The notes below the pieces were generated by a model. It did no database searches. It was not told where the DNA came from and was given only the letters and a program-made list of their open reading frames with translations. From contig NZ_JAQTMS010000006.1 in the NCBI RefSeq assembly GCF_028714215.1, positions 81,127-145,126 on the forward strand: a stretch of 64,000 nt of DNA. Direction: 5' to 3'. Source of the stretch: Rhodoferax sp. GTDB lineage: Bacteria > Pseudomonadota > Gammaproteobacteria > Burkholderiales > Burkholderiaceae_C. The position numbers and the translations under genes are program-made. Positions 39,396 through 47,422 of this stretch are shown one piece after another (the first letter of the stretch is position 1; every line of letters begins with the position of its first letter).

Positions 39396-39574
39396 TTCAA
39401 AAGTTCAATTGGCCTGATAGCCCTTCCCGCGCCGGGGCCGGCTTTTCATGCCTTCGCTTCCAAGGAGATCCTGGGAGCGGCGCTTTTTCTGGCCGGCAAC
39501 GCGCGGCGCGTGTTCTAGATTTGAGGGCCCAGTTCCAGGCCAGATAATGGCAGTTCGATTCAACAGGAAATGAC

Positions 39575-40663
39575 ATGAACCCTACTTCTGCAAGCCCGGG
39601 CAGCCAGACCGGCGCCGTGGCGCAGCCACGCCTGACCAGCCTGTCGCATGGCGGCGGCTGCGGCTGCAAGATCGCACCCGGCGTGCTGACCGAAATCCTG
39701 AAAGGCGTCAGCGCCATGCCGCTGCCGAAGGAGTTGCTGGTGGGCATAGAGACCTCGGACGACGCGGCGGTCTACCAGCTCAATGATGAGCAGGCCTTGA
39801 TCGCCACCACCGACTTCTTCATGCCGATCGTCGACGATCCGTTTGACTTCGGCCGCATCGCCGCCACCAACGCCATCTCGGACGTCTACGCCATGGGCGG
39901 CCAGCCGATTCTGGCGCTGGCGCTGGTGGGCATGCCGATCAACGTACTGTCAACCGAAACCATAGGCAAGATCCTCCAAGGTGGCGCCAGTGTCTGCCGC
40001 GCGGCCGGCATTCCGATCGCCGGCGGCCATACCATCGATTCGATCGAGCCGATTTATGGTCTGGTGGCGCTGGGCCTGGTGCACCCCAGCCGCGTCAAGC
40101 GCAACGCCGATGCCCAAGTGGGAGATCGCCTGATTTTGGGCAAACCCCTGGGTGTGGGCATCCTGTCGGCGGCTCTGAAGAAAGAGAAACTCGATGCGGC
40201 CGGCTATGCGCGGATGATCAGCGTGACGACGCAATTGAACACGCCGGGACCGGAACTGGCGGCGCTGCCGGGAGTGCATGCGCTGACCGACGTGACCGGC
40301 TTCGGCCTGGCCGGTCACGCCCTGGAAATCGCGCGCGGCGCCAAGTGCACGGTGCAAATCGACTGGAATCGGGTGCCTTTGCTGGCCGGTGTGCGTGAAC
40401 TGGCCTTGCAGGGCCTGGTTACCGGGGCATCGGGCCGTAACTGGGCCGCCTACGGCCATGACATCAGCCTGCCCACAGACTTTGCCAATGTCGATCAAGC
40501 CCTGCTGAGCGATCCGCAAACCAGCGGCGGCCTGCTGCTGTCGTGCGCGCCCGAGGCGGTCGACGCGGTGCTGGAAATTTTCCGTCGGCATGGCTTTGCC
40601 GAGGCCACCGAGATCGGCCAGATCACGGCCGCCACGACGACCGGCAAGCTGCGCTTGCGTTGA
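39575..40663 (+). CDS. selD: Selenide, water dikinase SelD
   Basis: SelD makes selenophosphate from selenide and ATP, the selenium donor for selenocysteine and selenouridine. The 362-residue protein has the catalytic loop SHGGGCGCKIAPGVL with cysteine at the position that is selenocysteine in some species, then ETSDDAAVYQLNDEQALIAT, TDFFMPIVDDPFDFGRIAAT, TDVTGFGLAGHALEIARGAK and SDPQTSGGLLLSC. The 3' end faces a flavoprotein of the type found fused to or next to SelD. No selA, selB or selU is in the window. Confidence 0.95.
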   Translation: MNPTSASPGSQTGAVAQPRLTSLSHGGGCGCKIAPGVLTEILKGVSAMPLPKELLVGIETSDDAAVYQLNDEQALIATTDFFMPIVDDPFDFGRIAATNAISDVYAMGGQPILALALVGMPINVLSTETIGKILQGGASVCRAAGIPIAGGHTIDSIEPIYGLVALGLVHPSRVKRNADAQVGDRLILGKPLGVGILSAALKKEKLDAAGYARMISVTTQLNTPGPELAALPGVHALTDVTGFGLAGHALEIARGAKCTVQIDWNRVPLLAGVRELALQGLVTGASGRNWAAYGHDISLPTDFANVDQALLSDPQTSGGLLLSCAPEAVDAVLEIFRRHGFAEATEIGQITAATTTGKLRLR

Positions 40664-40687
40664 GGGTTGAGTTCCCCGGGTGTTTTT

Positions 40688-41746
40688 TCAGCCCCGGCGG
40701 CAACGCCGGACGTGGCGCCGGTCAAGCCAGTCCTTCAGCCACCACAGCCAACGCCCCTGGGCGGAAAAATTACCCCAACTGGCAATCGCCCGGCGATCGC
40801 CGCAAGACAGCAGATGCAAGGCATTGGCCGCGGGCCTGTGGCGACTCACTGGCGCGCCGGTCAGCAGCGCGTACAGGTTGCTGGTCAGTGTCCGGTCTTC
40901 CTGCGCAGCGAGATGGCTGGCGGCGAACACATGGGGGTGGCTGACGGAGCGCCGAGACGCGTCCACCGTCACCGAGCCCTGGGGGTCCAGCGCCAGTCCG
41001 CTGCCGCTGAGCCAGGCCGGGCTTTGCGTGCCGATGGCGATCACCGGCACGTCACAGGCCAGCCGGGCACCGCTGCCCAATAAAACCTGTCCGGCCTGAA
41101 TGCCCACGGCCAGGTCCGGCAGCAGGGTGATCCGGCGTTGTTTCAAGGCCTTCAAGAGACGCTGTTGCAGGCCCGCCGGGTAGCCGGCGGCGAGCTGCGC
41201 GGCGCTGATCAGGGTGACGGAGGAGGCCGGCAGGCGCTGCCGGATCGCCAGCGCCAGTTCGATCCCGGTCGCGCCGCCGCCAATCACGCTCACCCGCAGC
41301 GCATGCTCCATGCCCAGGGCCGTGACGCGCGGCCAGAGGGCGCCAAAGGTTTCCAGCGGGCGCACAAAAAGCCCGTGCTCGCGGGCACCCGGCAACACGG
41401 CTTCGATCTGCTGGCGGTCCTGCAGGGGGCCGCTGTCCAGGCTCAACCAGTCGAAGCCGAAGGTGCTGCCATCGGCCAGCCGGATGGTTCGTGCGTCGAC
41501 ATCGAGTGCCGCCGTACTTTGGCTCAGCCAGCGCACCCCGGCTTTTTTCAACCGGGGTTCCAGCGGAATAAGGCAGTCGTCCAGTGTGTAGTGCCCAGCC
41601 ACAAAACCCGGCACCATGCCCCAGTGGAGTTGCAGCGGATAGGGTGCCACCAAAGTGACCTGGACGTCGGCCGGGGGGCTGGCCGCCAGGCGCGACAGCA
41701 ATTGGACATGGGCTGGGCCGGCGCCCAGCAGCATGATATTTTTCAT
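40688..41746 (-). CDS. SelD-associated FAD-dependent pyridine nucleotide oxidoreductase
   Basis: The 352-residue protein has the N-terminal FAD motif IMLLGAGPAHVQLLSRLA, a central NAD-binding motif VSVIGGGATGIELALAIRQR near residue 145 and a C-terminal FAD segment VTVDASRRSVSHPHVFAAS. It resembles the NDH-2-like oxidoreductase that in some bacteria is fused to the N-terminus of SelD. Here it converges with selD, 24 bases apart. It may supply reduced selenium or handle a related redox step. The start is ATG 41746; longer frames extend through the DUF2059 gene. Confidence 0.85.
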   Translation of the reverse strand: MKNIMLLGAGPAHVQLLSRLAASPPADVQVTLVAPYPLQLHWGMVPGFVAGHYTLDDCLIPLEPRLKKAGVRWLSQSTAALDVDARTIRLADGSTFGFDWLSLDSGPLQDRQQIEAVLPGAREHGLFVRPLETFGALWPRVTALGMEHALRVSVIGGGATGIELALAIRQRLPASSVTLISAAQLAAGYPAGLQQRLLKALKQRRITLLPDLAVGIQAGQVLLGSGARLACDVPVIAIGTQSPAWLSGSGLALDPQGSVTVDASRRSVSHPHVFAASHLAAQEDRTLTSNLYALLTGAPVSRHRPAANALHLLSCGDRRAIASWGNFSAQGRWLWWLKDWLDRRHVRRCRRG

Positions 41747-41894
41747 GGCTGAAGAGGGTCCCGTTGGTCTGGCATGCAGTCGGTGCGCATGGATGCGGAT
41801 TATCCGGTTTTGCCGCCCTGCTGGTTGATAATGGACACCCGGTCGGACATCTTTTCGACCGCTTGACCCGTATTTCCCGAAGAGAGAGTTTGCA

Positions 41895-42476
41895 ATGAAA
41901 AGACTGGTGATTGTGGCGCTGCTGGTGGTGGCGACCGGCGTGCAGGCGCAAACTGCGTCGACCAAAAAGGAACTGGTGGCCAAAGTGCTGCTGTTGCAGC
42001 AACCGGCCATAGAGCAGGCAGCGCAAGCCCTGGCGGAGCGGCCGGCGGCGCAGATGATGCAGCAGGCTGGCATGGCTTTGCAGTCCCGTGTTGCCGAGGA
42101 CAAGCGGGAAGCGGTTGCAAAAGAGATTCAGGCCGACGTGAAAAAGTATGTCGATGAGGCCGTGCCCTTGGTCCGTGAGCGTGCCGTCAAGCTCGCGCCA
42201 TCGACGGTGGGCGCCCTGCTGGAAGAAAAGTTCAGTGAAGACGAACTCAAGCAACTGATCGCCATCATCGAGTCGCCTGTCAATCGCAAGTTTTTGCAGC
42301 TTGGCGGTGAGATGCAAAAAGCCCTGCTGGACAAGTTGCTGGCCGAAACCCAGGGTGCCATTGAGCCCAAAGTGAAGGCGTTGGAGCTGTCCATTGGCAA
42401 ACGGCTGGGCCTGCCAGCCCCGGCTGCTGCCGCCTCCAAGGCGGGCAAGGCGCCGGCCAAGGCCGCCAGCAAGTAA
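41895..42476 (+). CDS. DUF2059 domain-containing exported protein
   Basis: The 193-residue protein has a signal peptide (MKRLVIVALLVVATGVQAQ) and a helical DUF2059 region: LLEEKFSEDELKQLIAIIES, then PVNRKFLQLGGEMQKALLDK. It ends in a low-complexity Ala/Lys/Pro tail. DUF2059 proteins are periplasmic or outer-membrane-associated, with no known role. It diverges from the flavoprotein gene and converges with the esterase gene. Confidence 0.85.
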   Translation: MKRLVIVALLVVATGVQAQTASTKKELVAKVLLLQQPAIEQAAQALAERPAAQMMQQAGMALQSRVAEDKREAVAKEIQADVKKYVDEAVPLVRERAVKLAPSTVGALLEEKFSEDELKQLIAIIESPVNRKFLQLGGEMQKALLDKLLAETQGAIEPKVKALELSIGKRLGLPAPAAAASKAGKAPAKAASK

Positions 42477-42492
42477 CACCGGGTACCCGCGC

Positions 42493-43173
42493 TCAGCGCG
42501 GGCTGGGCGCCAGCACGTCGGCCAGAAAGACCGATATGTCGGCGACTTCGCGCGGATGCACGCTGTGCTGCATCGGGTAGCCATGCCATTGCACGGCGTA
42601 GCCCAGCTGGCCCAGCAAATCGCGCGAGGCCTCGCCCCGCGCCGGGACCACCACCGGGTCCATATTGCCATGGCCCATGAAAATAGGGGTGTCGGCGTTG
42701 GCTGGCTGGCGTTCCGCGGCCAGGCTGTCGGCCAGCGGCAGATAGCCTGACAGGGCGACGATGCCGGCCAGGCGCTGCGGGAAGCGCAAGCCGGTGTGCA
42801 GCGCCATGGCGCAGCCCTGCGAGAAGCCCGCCAGCACGATGTTGCGGGCCGGGATGCCACGGGAAATTTCGTGCGCTATCAGGGCGCTTACGGCTTGCGC
42901 CGATTTCCGGATGCCGGCGGCGTCTTCGCGTTGCACCAGATTAGGGCCAAAAATGTCGTACCAGGCCGGCATCACATAGCCACCGTTGAGCGTGACCGGC
43001 AGGCTGGGCGCGTGCGGAAAGACAAAGCGGATCGGTGGGCAGGCGCGCAGGTCCAACTCCGGCACCAAGGCCGCAAAATCGTTGCCGTCGGCGCCCAGGC
43101 CGTGCAGCCAGATGACGGCGGCGCCGGGCTGCGGGGCGCTTTCAAGCTCGATCCGGGGCAGCAACGGGTTCAT
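42493..43173 (-). CDS. Carboxylesterase / phospholipase (alpha/beta hydrolase)
   Basis: The 226-residue protein has AVIWLHGLGADGNDFAALVP, nucleophile elbow AGFSQGCAMALHTG (GxSxG, Ser near residue 117), the Asp in MGHGNMDPVV and the His in HPREVADISVF. This matches the small carboxylesterase/acyl-protein thioesterase group. It overlaps the 3' end of ftsY by 4 bases. The natural substrate is unknown. Confidence 0.92.
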   Translation of the reverse strand: MNPLLPRIELESAPQPGAAVIWLHGLGADGNDFAALVPELDLRACPPIRFVFPHAPSLPVTLNGGYVMPAWYDIFGPNLVQREDAAGIRKSAQAVSALIAHEISRGIPARNIVLAGFSQGCAMALHTGLRFPQRLAGIVALSGYLPLADSLAAERQPANADTPIFMGHGNMDPVVVPARGEASRDLLGQLGYAVQWHGYPMQHSVHPREVADISVFLADVLAPSPR

Positions 43174-44147
43174 GACAGCAGCGCCTGCGCAAACTCGCGG
43201 GCGTTGAAGGTTTCAAGGTCTTCCAGTTTCTCGCCGACGCCGATGAAGTACACCGGAATGGGCCGTTCGCGTGCAATGGCAGCCAACACACCACCTTTGG
43301 CGGTGCCGTCGAGTTTGGTGATGATCAGGCCGCTGAGTTGCAAGGCATCGTCAAAAGCCTTGACCTGGCTGAGCGCGTTTTGCCCGGTGTTGCCGTCGAT
43401 CACCAGCAGGATTTCGTGCGGCGCCGTGGCATCGGCTTTTTGCACCACGCGCTTGATCTTGCGCAGCTCTTCCATCAGGTGCAACTGGGTCGGCAGCCGC
43501 CCGGCGGTGTCCACCAGCACCACGTCCCGACCGCGCGCCTTGCCGGCGCTGACGGCATCAAAACTCACCGCCGCCGGGTCGCCACCTTCCTGACTGACGA
43601 TCTCCACGGTGGTGCGTGCGGCCCAGACACTGAGTTGCTCGCGCGCGGCGGCCCGAAAGGTATCGGCGGCGGCCAACAGCACGCTGGCGCCGCGCTCCGC
43701 CAGATGGTGCGTGAGCTTGCCGATGGAAGTGGTTTTGCCGGCCCCGTTGACGCCGGTCACCATGATCACGGTGGGCTTGTGCTGCCCTATCACCAGCGGT
43801 TTTTCCAATGCCAGCAGCAGGCTGGTGAGCGACTCGACCAGCAGTTCCTTGACCGCCGCCGGGTCGGTGGTTTTGTTGTCCTTGACCCGTTGCTTGAGGT
43901 CGTCCAGCAGGTATTGCGTGGCCTTGACGCCGCTATCGGCCATCAGCAGTGCCGACTCCAGATCTTCGTACAGGGCTTCGTCGATGCGCGTGCCGGTGAA
44001 GACGCTGGCGATGCCGGAGCCGGTCTTGCGCAGGCCTGCCTTGAGCTTGGCCAGCCAGGTCTGACGTTCGGCGGGGACGACTTTTGCCGGCTCGGCTTCG
44101 GGCGCAGGTGTCCCGACCGGGGGTTTCTTTTTGAAAAAACTGAACAT
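43170..44147 (-). CDS. ftsY: Signal recognition particle receptor FtsY
   Basis: FtsY docks SRP-bound ribosomes at the membrane. The 325-residue protein has a short acidic N-terminal region (without the long E. coli A domain), the N domain (LKAGLRKTGSGIASVFTGTR) and the G domain: P-loop GVNGAGKTTSIGKLTHHLAE, DTFRAAAREQLSVWA, VDTAGRLPTQLHLMEEL, TKLDGTAKGGVL and the C-terminal GVGEKLEDLETFNAREFAQA. Family assignment is certain. Confidence 0.96.
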   Translation of the reverse strand: MFSFFKKKPPVGTPAPEAEPAKVVPAERQTWLAKLKAGLRKTGSGIASVFTGTRIDEALYEDLESALLMADSGVKATQYLLDDLKQRVKDNKTTDPAAVKELLVESLTSLLLALEKPLVIGQHKPTVIMVTGVNGAGKTTSIGKLTHHLAERGASVLLAAADTFRAAAREQLSVWAARTTVEIVSQEGGDPAAVSFDAVSAGKARGRDVVLVDTAGRLPTQLHLMEELRKIKRVVQKADATAPHEILLVIDGNTGQNALSQVKAFDDALQLSGLIITKLDGTAKGGVLAAIARERPIPVYFIGVGEKLEDLETFNAREFAQALLS

Positions 44148-44274
44148 GAAGTGGGTTCTTGGAAGCGCTCCATTCTATGAAACGACCGGTTTCCCACTTT
44201 TCCGACCCAGCCGCCGCTGCCGGCAAGCCGGCGTTTTGCAGGCCGCCAACCGGTAGCGGTGGCGCCCCGCGGTG

Positions 44275-44712
44275 TCAATGCGTGATGGCCACCAGCACGC
44301 TACAGGGCGAATGCTCTATCAGCGTCCGGGAAATGGAACCACGCCACCAGCGTGCGGCCCAGCTGTCGAGATGCTTGTGACCGACCACGATCAGATCGGC
44401 CGAAATCTTGCGCGCATGCTTGGTGATCTCGTCCACCGTTTCGCCCACCAGCACCTCGCCGCTGGCCTTGTGGCCGGCCGCCAGCAGGCGGCGCATGCCC
44501 TCGTCCAGCACCGCCTGTAGCGCCTGTTTTTCACGCTCCATCAATTGCGGGTCGTAGACGCCCACCCCCATGCCCATGACGTCCATGTTGAGCGGCATCA
44601 CCGCCACCAGCGTCAGCTCCGCTTGCGCCCACTGCGCCAGGTCCTGGCAGTCGAGCAAAGCCTGTTGCCCGCTCTCGGAACCGTCGTAGGCCAGCAAGAT
44701 TTTTTTGTACAT
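44275..44712 (-). CDS. Universal stress protein (UspA family)
   Basis: The 145-residue protein has the UspA fold: start MYKKILLAYDGSESGQQALL, DLIVVGHKHLD (the nucleotide-binding G region) and C-terminal HSPCSVLVAITH. ATP-binding type USPs carry G-2x-G-9x-G-S/T; here VGHKHLDSWAARWWRGSISR matches this loosely. The ATG at 44712 was chosen over a GTG/ATG nine residues upstream. Confidence 0.9.
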   Translation of the reverse strand: MYKKILLAYDGSESGQQALLDCQDLAQWAQAELTLVAVMPLNMDVMGMGVGVYDPQLMEREKQALQAVLDEGMRRLLAAGHKASGEVLVGETVDEITKHARKISADLIVVGHKHLDSWAARWWRGSISRTLIEHSPCSVLVAITH

Positions 44713-44911
44713 GGGGTACTCCTGTTTGGGGGTAGTCAATCAAATACAAGCCAAGCATAGACCTTGCGCGGACCCGTTGCAATCAGGGAAAGACCGGGGA
44801 AAACCGCTGGGGGCGCCGTCCACCCGGTGCCGGCGCCGAAGGCCCGGCAGCGCCGGGCCGGGTATCGGGGGTGGGCGGCAGCAGCGGGTCCACTTGGGTT
44901 AAGCTGTGCCG

Positions 44912-45514
44912 ATGAAACAGAAAAAAGCCGCGCCACCGCGCAGCCGCCCCGCCGCCTCGCAAAGCCACCAGGTCCGCATCATCGGCGGCCAATGGAAGCG
45001 CAGCAAGCTGGCGGTGGAGGACCGGCCCGGTTTGCGTCCGACGCCCGATCGGGTCCGCGAGACCTTGTTCAACTGGCTGGGTCAGGACTTGACGGGCTGG
45101 CGTTGCATCGATGTTTTTGCCGGTACCGGCGCGCTCGGTTTTGAAGCCGCCTCGCGCGGCGCCAAAGAGGTGCTGCTGGTGGAGCAGGATGCGGCCCTGG
45201 TGCTGCAACTCAAGCGCGTGCAGGCGCAGTTGCAGGCCGGGGCGGCGCGCATCGTGCGCGGCGACGGGCTGGCTGCCCTGCGGCAGCTTGATCCGGCCAG
45301 CATGGATGCCGTGTTTCTGGACCCGCCTTTTGACTCCCCGCTGTTCGAGGCCGCGCTGCAAGCCGCCGGCCGTGCCGTCGCGCCGGATGGTTTTGTCTAC
45401 CTGGAAGCGCCTCTTGCGTGGGCCGATGCGCAGCTGGCGAACTTCGGTTTGACGCGGCACCGGTACCTGAAGGCCGGTGCCGTGCATGCCCATCTGCTCA
45501 AACGCCTGGCCTAG
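44912..45514 (+). CDS. rsmD: 16S rRNA (guanine(966)-N2)-methyltransferase RsmD
   Basis: RsmD methylates G966 of 16S rRNA. The 200-residue protein has RIIGGQWKRSKL, GLRPTPDRVRETLFNWLG, the SAM-binding CIDVFAGTGALGFEAASRGA and the catalytic motif DAVFLDPPFDSPLF. The first 20 residues are basic and probably disordered. The ATG at 44912 is preferred over an upstream GTG. It is followed by coaD, and the rsmD-coaD order is widely conserved. Confidence 0.95.
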   Translation: MKQKKAAPPRSRPAASQSHQVRIIGGQWKRSKLAVEDRPGLRPTPDRVRETLFNWLGQDLTGWRCIDVFAGTGALGFEAASRGAKEVLLVEQDAALVLQLKRVQAQLQAGAARIVRGDGLAALRQLDPASMDAVFLDPPFDSPLFEAALQAAGRAVAPDGFVYLEAPLAWADAQLANFGLTRHRYLKAGAVHAHLLKRLA

Positions 45515-45604
45515 GCGGGCGCGGCGCACTGCATAATGCGGCGCGGGAGCTTACCGAGAAAAAAGGCCGCTGAACTTTATCCTCAACTGACCGACAGGCG
45601 CACC

Positions 45605-46105
45605 ATGGCTCATAACGTGATTGCTGTTTACCCTGGTACTTTCGACCCCATCACCCTGGGCCATGAAGACGTGGTGCGGCGTGCCACGCAGTTGTTCGAC
45701 CGCGTGATCGTGGCGGTCGCCGCCGGACACCACAAAAAAGCGCTGTTTTCCTTGCAGGAGCGCATCGACATGGCGCGGGTGGCGGTCAAGGCCTACCCGC
45801 AGGTGGAGGTGGAGAGCTTTTCCGGCCTGCTGCGCGATTTTGTGGTGGCGCGCGGCGGCAAGGCGATGGTGCGCGGCCTGCGTGCCGTCACCGACTTCGA
45901 TTACGAATTTCAGCTCGCCGGCATGAACCGCAGCCTGATGCCCAACGTGGAAACCGTTTTTCTCACGCCCAGTGACAAATACCAGTTCATTTCCAGTACT
46001 TTTGTGCGTGAAATCGCATCGCTGGGCGGCGAGGTGGACAAATTTGTATCGCCCGCGGTGAACCGCTGCCTGGTCGACAAAGTGCAAGGTCTGGCGCGCA
46101 CTTGA
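45605..46105 (+). CDS. coaD: Phosphopantetheine adenylyltransferase CoaD
   Basis: CoaD transfers AMP to 4'-phosphopantetheine in coenzyme A synthesis. The 166-residue protein has [20 protein letters not shown] (GTFDP...GH), [35 protein letters not shown] and [20 protein letters not shown] (ISSTxxR). The ATG at 45605 gives the family N-terminus. Confidence 0.96.
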   Translation: MAHNVIAVYPGTFDPITLGHEDVVRRATQLFDRVIVAVAAGHHKKALFSLQERIDMARVAVKAYPQVEVESFSGLLRDFVVARGGKAMVRGLRAVTDFDYEFQLAGMNRSLMPNVETVFLTPSDKYQFISSTFVREIASLGGEVDKFVSPAVNRCLVDKVQGLART

Positions 46106-46124
46106 ACACGCCTGGGCGCGCGCC

Positions 46125-46826
46125 CTAAAGCAGCGGCGCCAGCCAGGCCAGCAGGGCTGCGTTGACCTCGGCCGGCCGCTCCATCGTCAGCATGTGGCCG
46201 CACTGCGGCAGCAGCACCAACTCGGAGCCTTGGATCAGCGCCGCAATCTCGCGCGAGCATTCCGGCGGCGTGAGCTGGTCCGAGTCGCCGCACATGACCA
46301 GCGTCGGACAGGACACCGCGCCCAGATGCAGCCGGGCGTCGGGGCGCTCCATCACGGCCCGGTTTTGCCGTATCAACTGCTCGGCGCCGGCGCGCAGCAC
46401 GAACTCGAGATAGCTTTGCAGCAAGGCCTGGTCGTCGGCCCGGCTGGGATGAAAAGCCAGCGGCAAGTTGGCTCGCAGCACCTCTTCGGCGCGGCCCTGG
46501 GCAAACAGCTCGATGGCCGCCGTGCGCAGCGCACGCATGGCCTCGGTTTCTGGTCGCGCATTGGTGCCCAGCAGGGCCAGCGCCTGGATGCGCCGCGGTG
46601 CCTGACGCACCACCTCCATCGCCAGCATGCCGCCCATGGAGGCGCCGCACAGGATCAGCGGGCCTGCCTGCTCGCGCAGCAGGGCGGCGGCCATCTCCGG
46701 CAGGCTGGCGTGGCGGTTGTGCACATCCGTCACCTGCGGGTTCAGGTGCGCCGGCATGGCGCTCAATTGATGCCGCCACATGACGGCGTCGGCCGCCAGG
46801 CCGGGAAGAAAAACGAGTTGGGTCAT
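46125..46826 (-). CDS. Alpha/beta hydrolase
   Basis: The 233-residue protein has LVFLPGLAADAVMWRHQLSA, nucleophile elbow CGASMGGMLAMEVVRQAP (GxSxG, Ser near residue 80), the acid region PTLVMCGDSDQLTPPECSRE, and the histidine in LPQCGHMLTMERPAEVN. It belongs to the broad BioH/pimeloyl-ester and 3-oxoadipate enol-lactonase-like group. The substrate cannot be given. It converges with coaD. Confidence 0.9.
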   Translation of the reverse strand: MTQLVFLPGLAADAVMWRHQLSAMPAHLNPQVTDVHNRHASLPEMAAALLREQAGPLILCGASMGGMLAMEVVRQAPRRIQALALLGTNARPETEAMRALRTAAIELFAQGRAEEVLRANLPLAFHPSRADDQALLQSYLEFVLRAGAEQLIRQNRAVMERPDARLHLGAVSCPTLVMCGDSDQLTPPECSREIAALIQGSELVLLPQCGHMLTMERPAEVNAALLAWLAPLL

Positions 46827-46934
46827 GCAAAAAAACTCCTGTGGCAGACAAGCGTATATTGATTCTTCTTAAGACGTGGGCCGATAGTGTGGTTTACGCT
46901 TGAGACGTCCGATTCCCTATTCAAGCCGGAGAAA

Positions 46935-47402
46935 ATGATGAAGATATTACTGCCTGTGGATGGTTCCGTCGTCGCCATGGAGGCGGTTCGCTTTGTCATA
47001 CGCATGGCAGCTGCCGGCCTTGAGACCAGCGTGGTGCTGGCCAACGTGCAGGAACCGGCCACCTTGTACGAACTGGTGGTGTCACACGATCCGCAAGTCA
47101 TAGAGCAGGTCAGCGTCGCCGCCGGCGCCCACACGCTGGAAGCAGCCCAGGCGCTGCTGGACAAGGCCCATATTCCTTACGAGTACGAAGTGGCCTCGGG
47201 CGACCCGGCGCACACCATCATCGACATCCTGGAGCGTTTCGAATGCGATCTGGTGGTCATGGGAGCCAACGGCATGAGCCCCTTGCGCTCCGCCCTGCTG
47301 GGCTCGGTGTCGAATGAAGTGCTGCATGCGGCCGGCGTGCCGGTGATGATCGTCAAGCTGAACGAGATATCTGAACCGGCCGCGCTTGATGCCCCGGAGT
47401 GA
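46935..47402 (+). CDS. Universal stress protein (UspA family)
   Basis: The 155-residue protein starts MMKILLPVDGSVVAMEAVRF and has CDLVVMGANGMSPLRSALLG, then SVSNEVLHAAGVPVMIVK. The G-2x-G-9x-G-S loop that binds ATP is present. The start was placed at the first M of MMK; a 16-residue upstream extension has no family support. It overlaps the upstream frame of the P-type ATPase by a few bases, so the two genes may be coupled. Confidence 0.92.
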   Translation: MMKILLPVDGSVVAMEAVRFVIRMAAAGLETSVVLANVQEPATLYELVVSHDPQVIEQVSVAAGAHTLEAAQALLDKAHIPYEYEVASGDPAHTIIDILERFECDLVVMGANGMSPLRSALLGSVSNEVLHAAGVPVMIVKLNEISEPAALDAPE

Positions 47403-47422
47403 GGGGCTTGTGCGGCGCTGAA

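Noticed and set aside
42486..42502. 7-bp GC hairpin between the DUF2059 and esterase genes
   Set aside because: It overlaps the esterase stop region and has no T-run.
41052..42860. A 602-codon minus-strand frame across the flavoprotein, DUF2059 and esterase genes
   Set aside because: It crosses three well-supported genes in a different frame and shows no family pattern.
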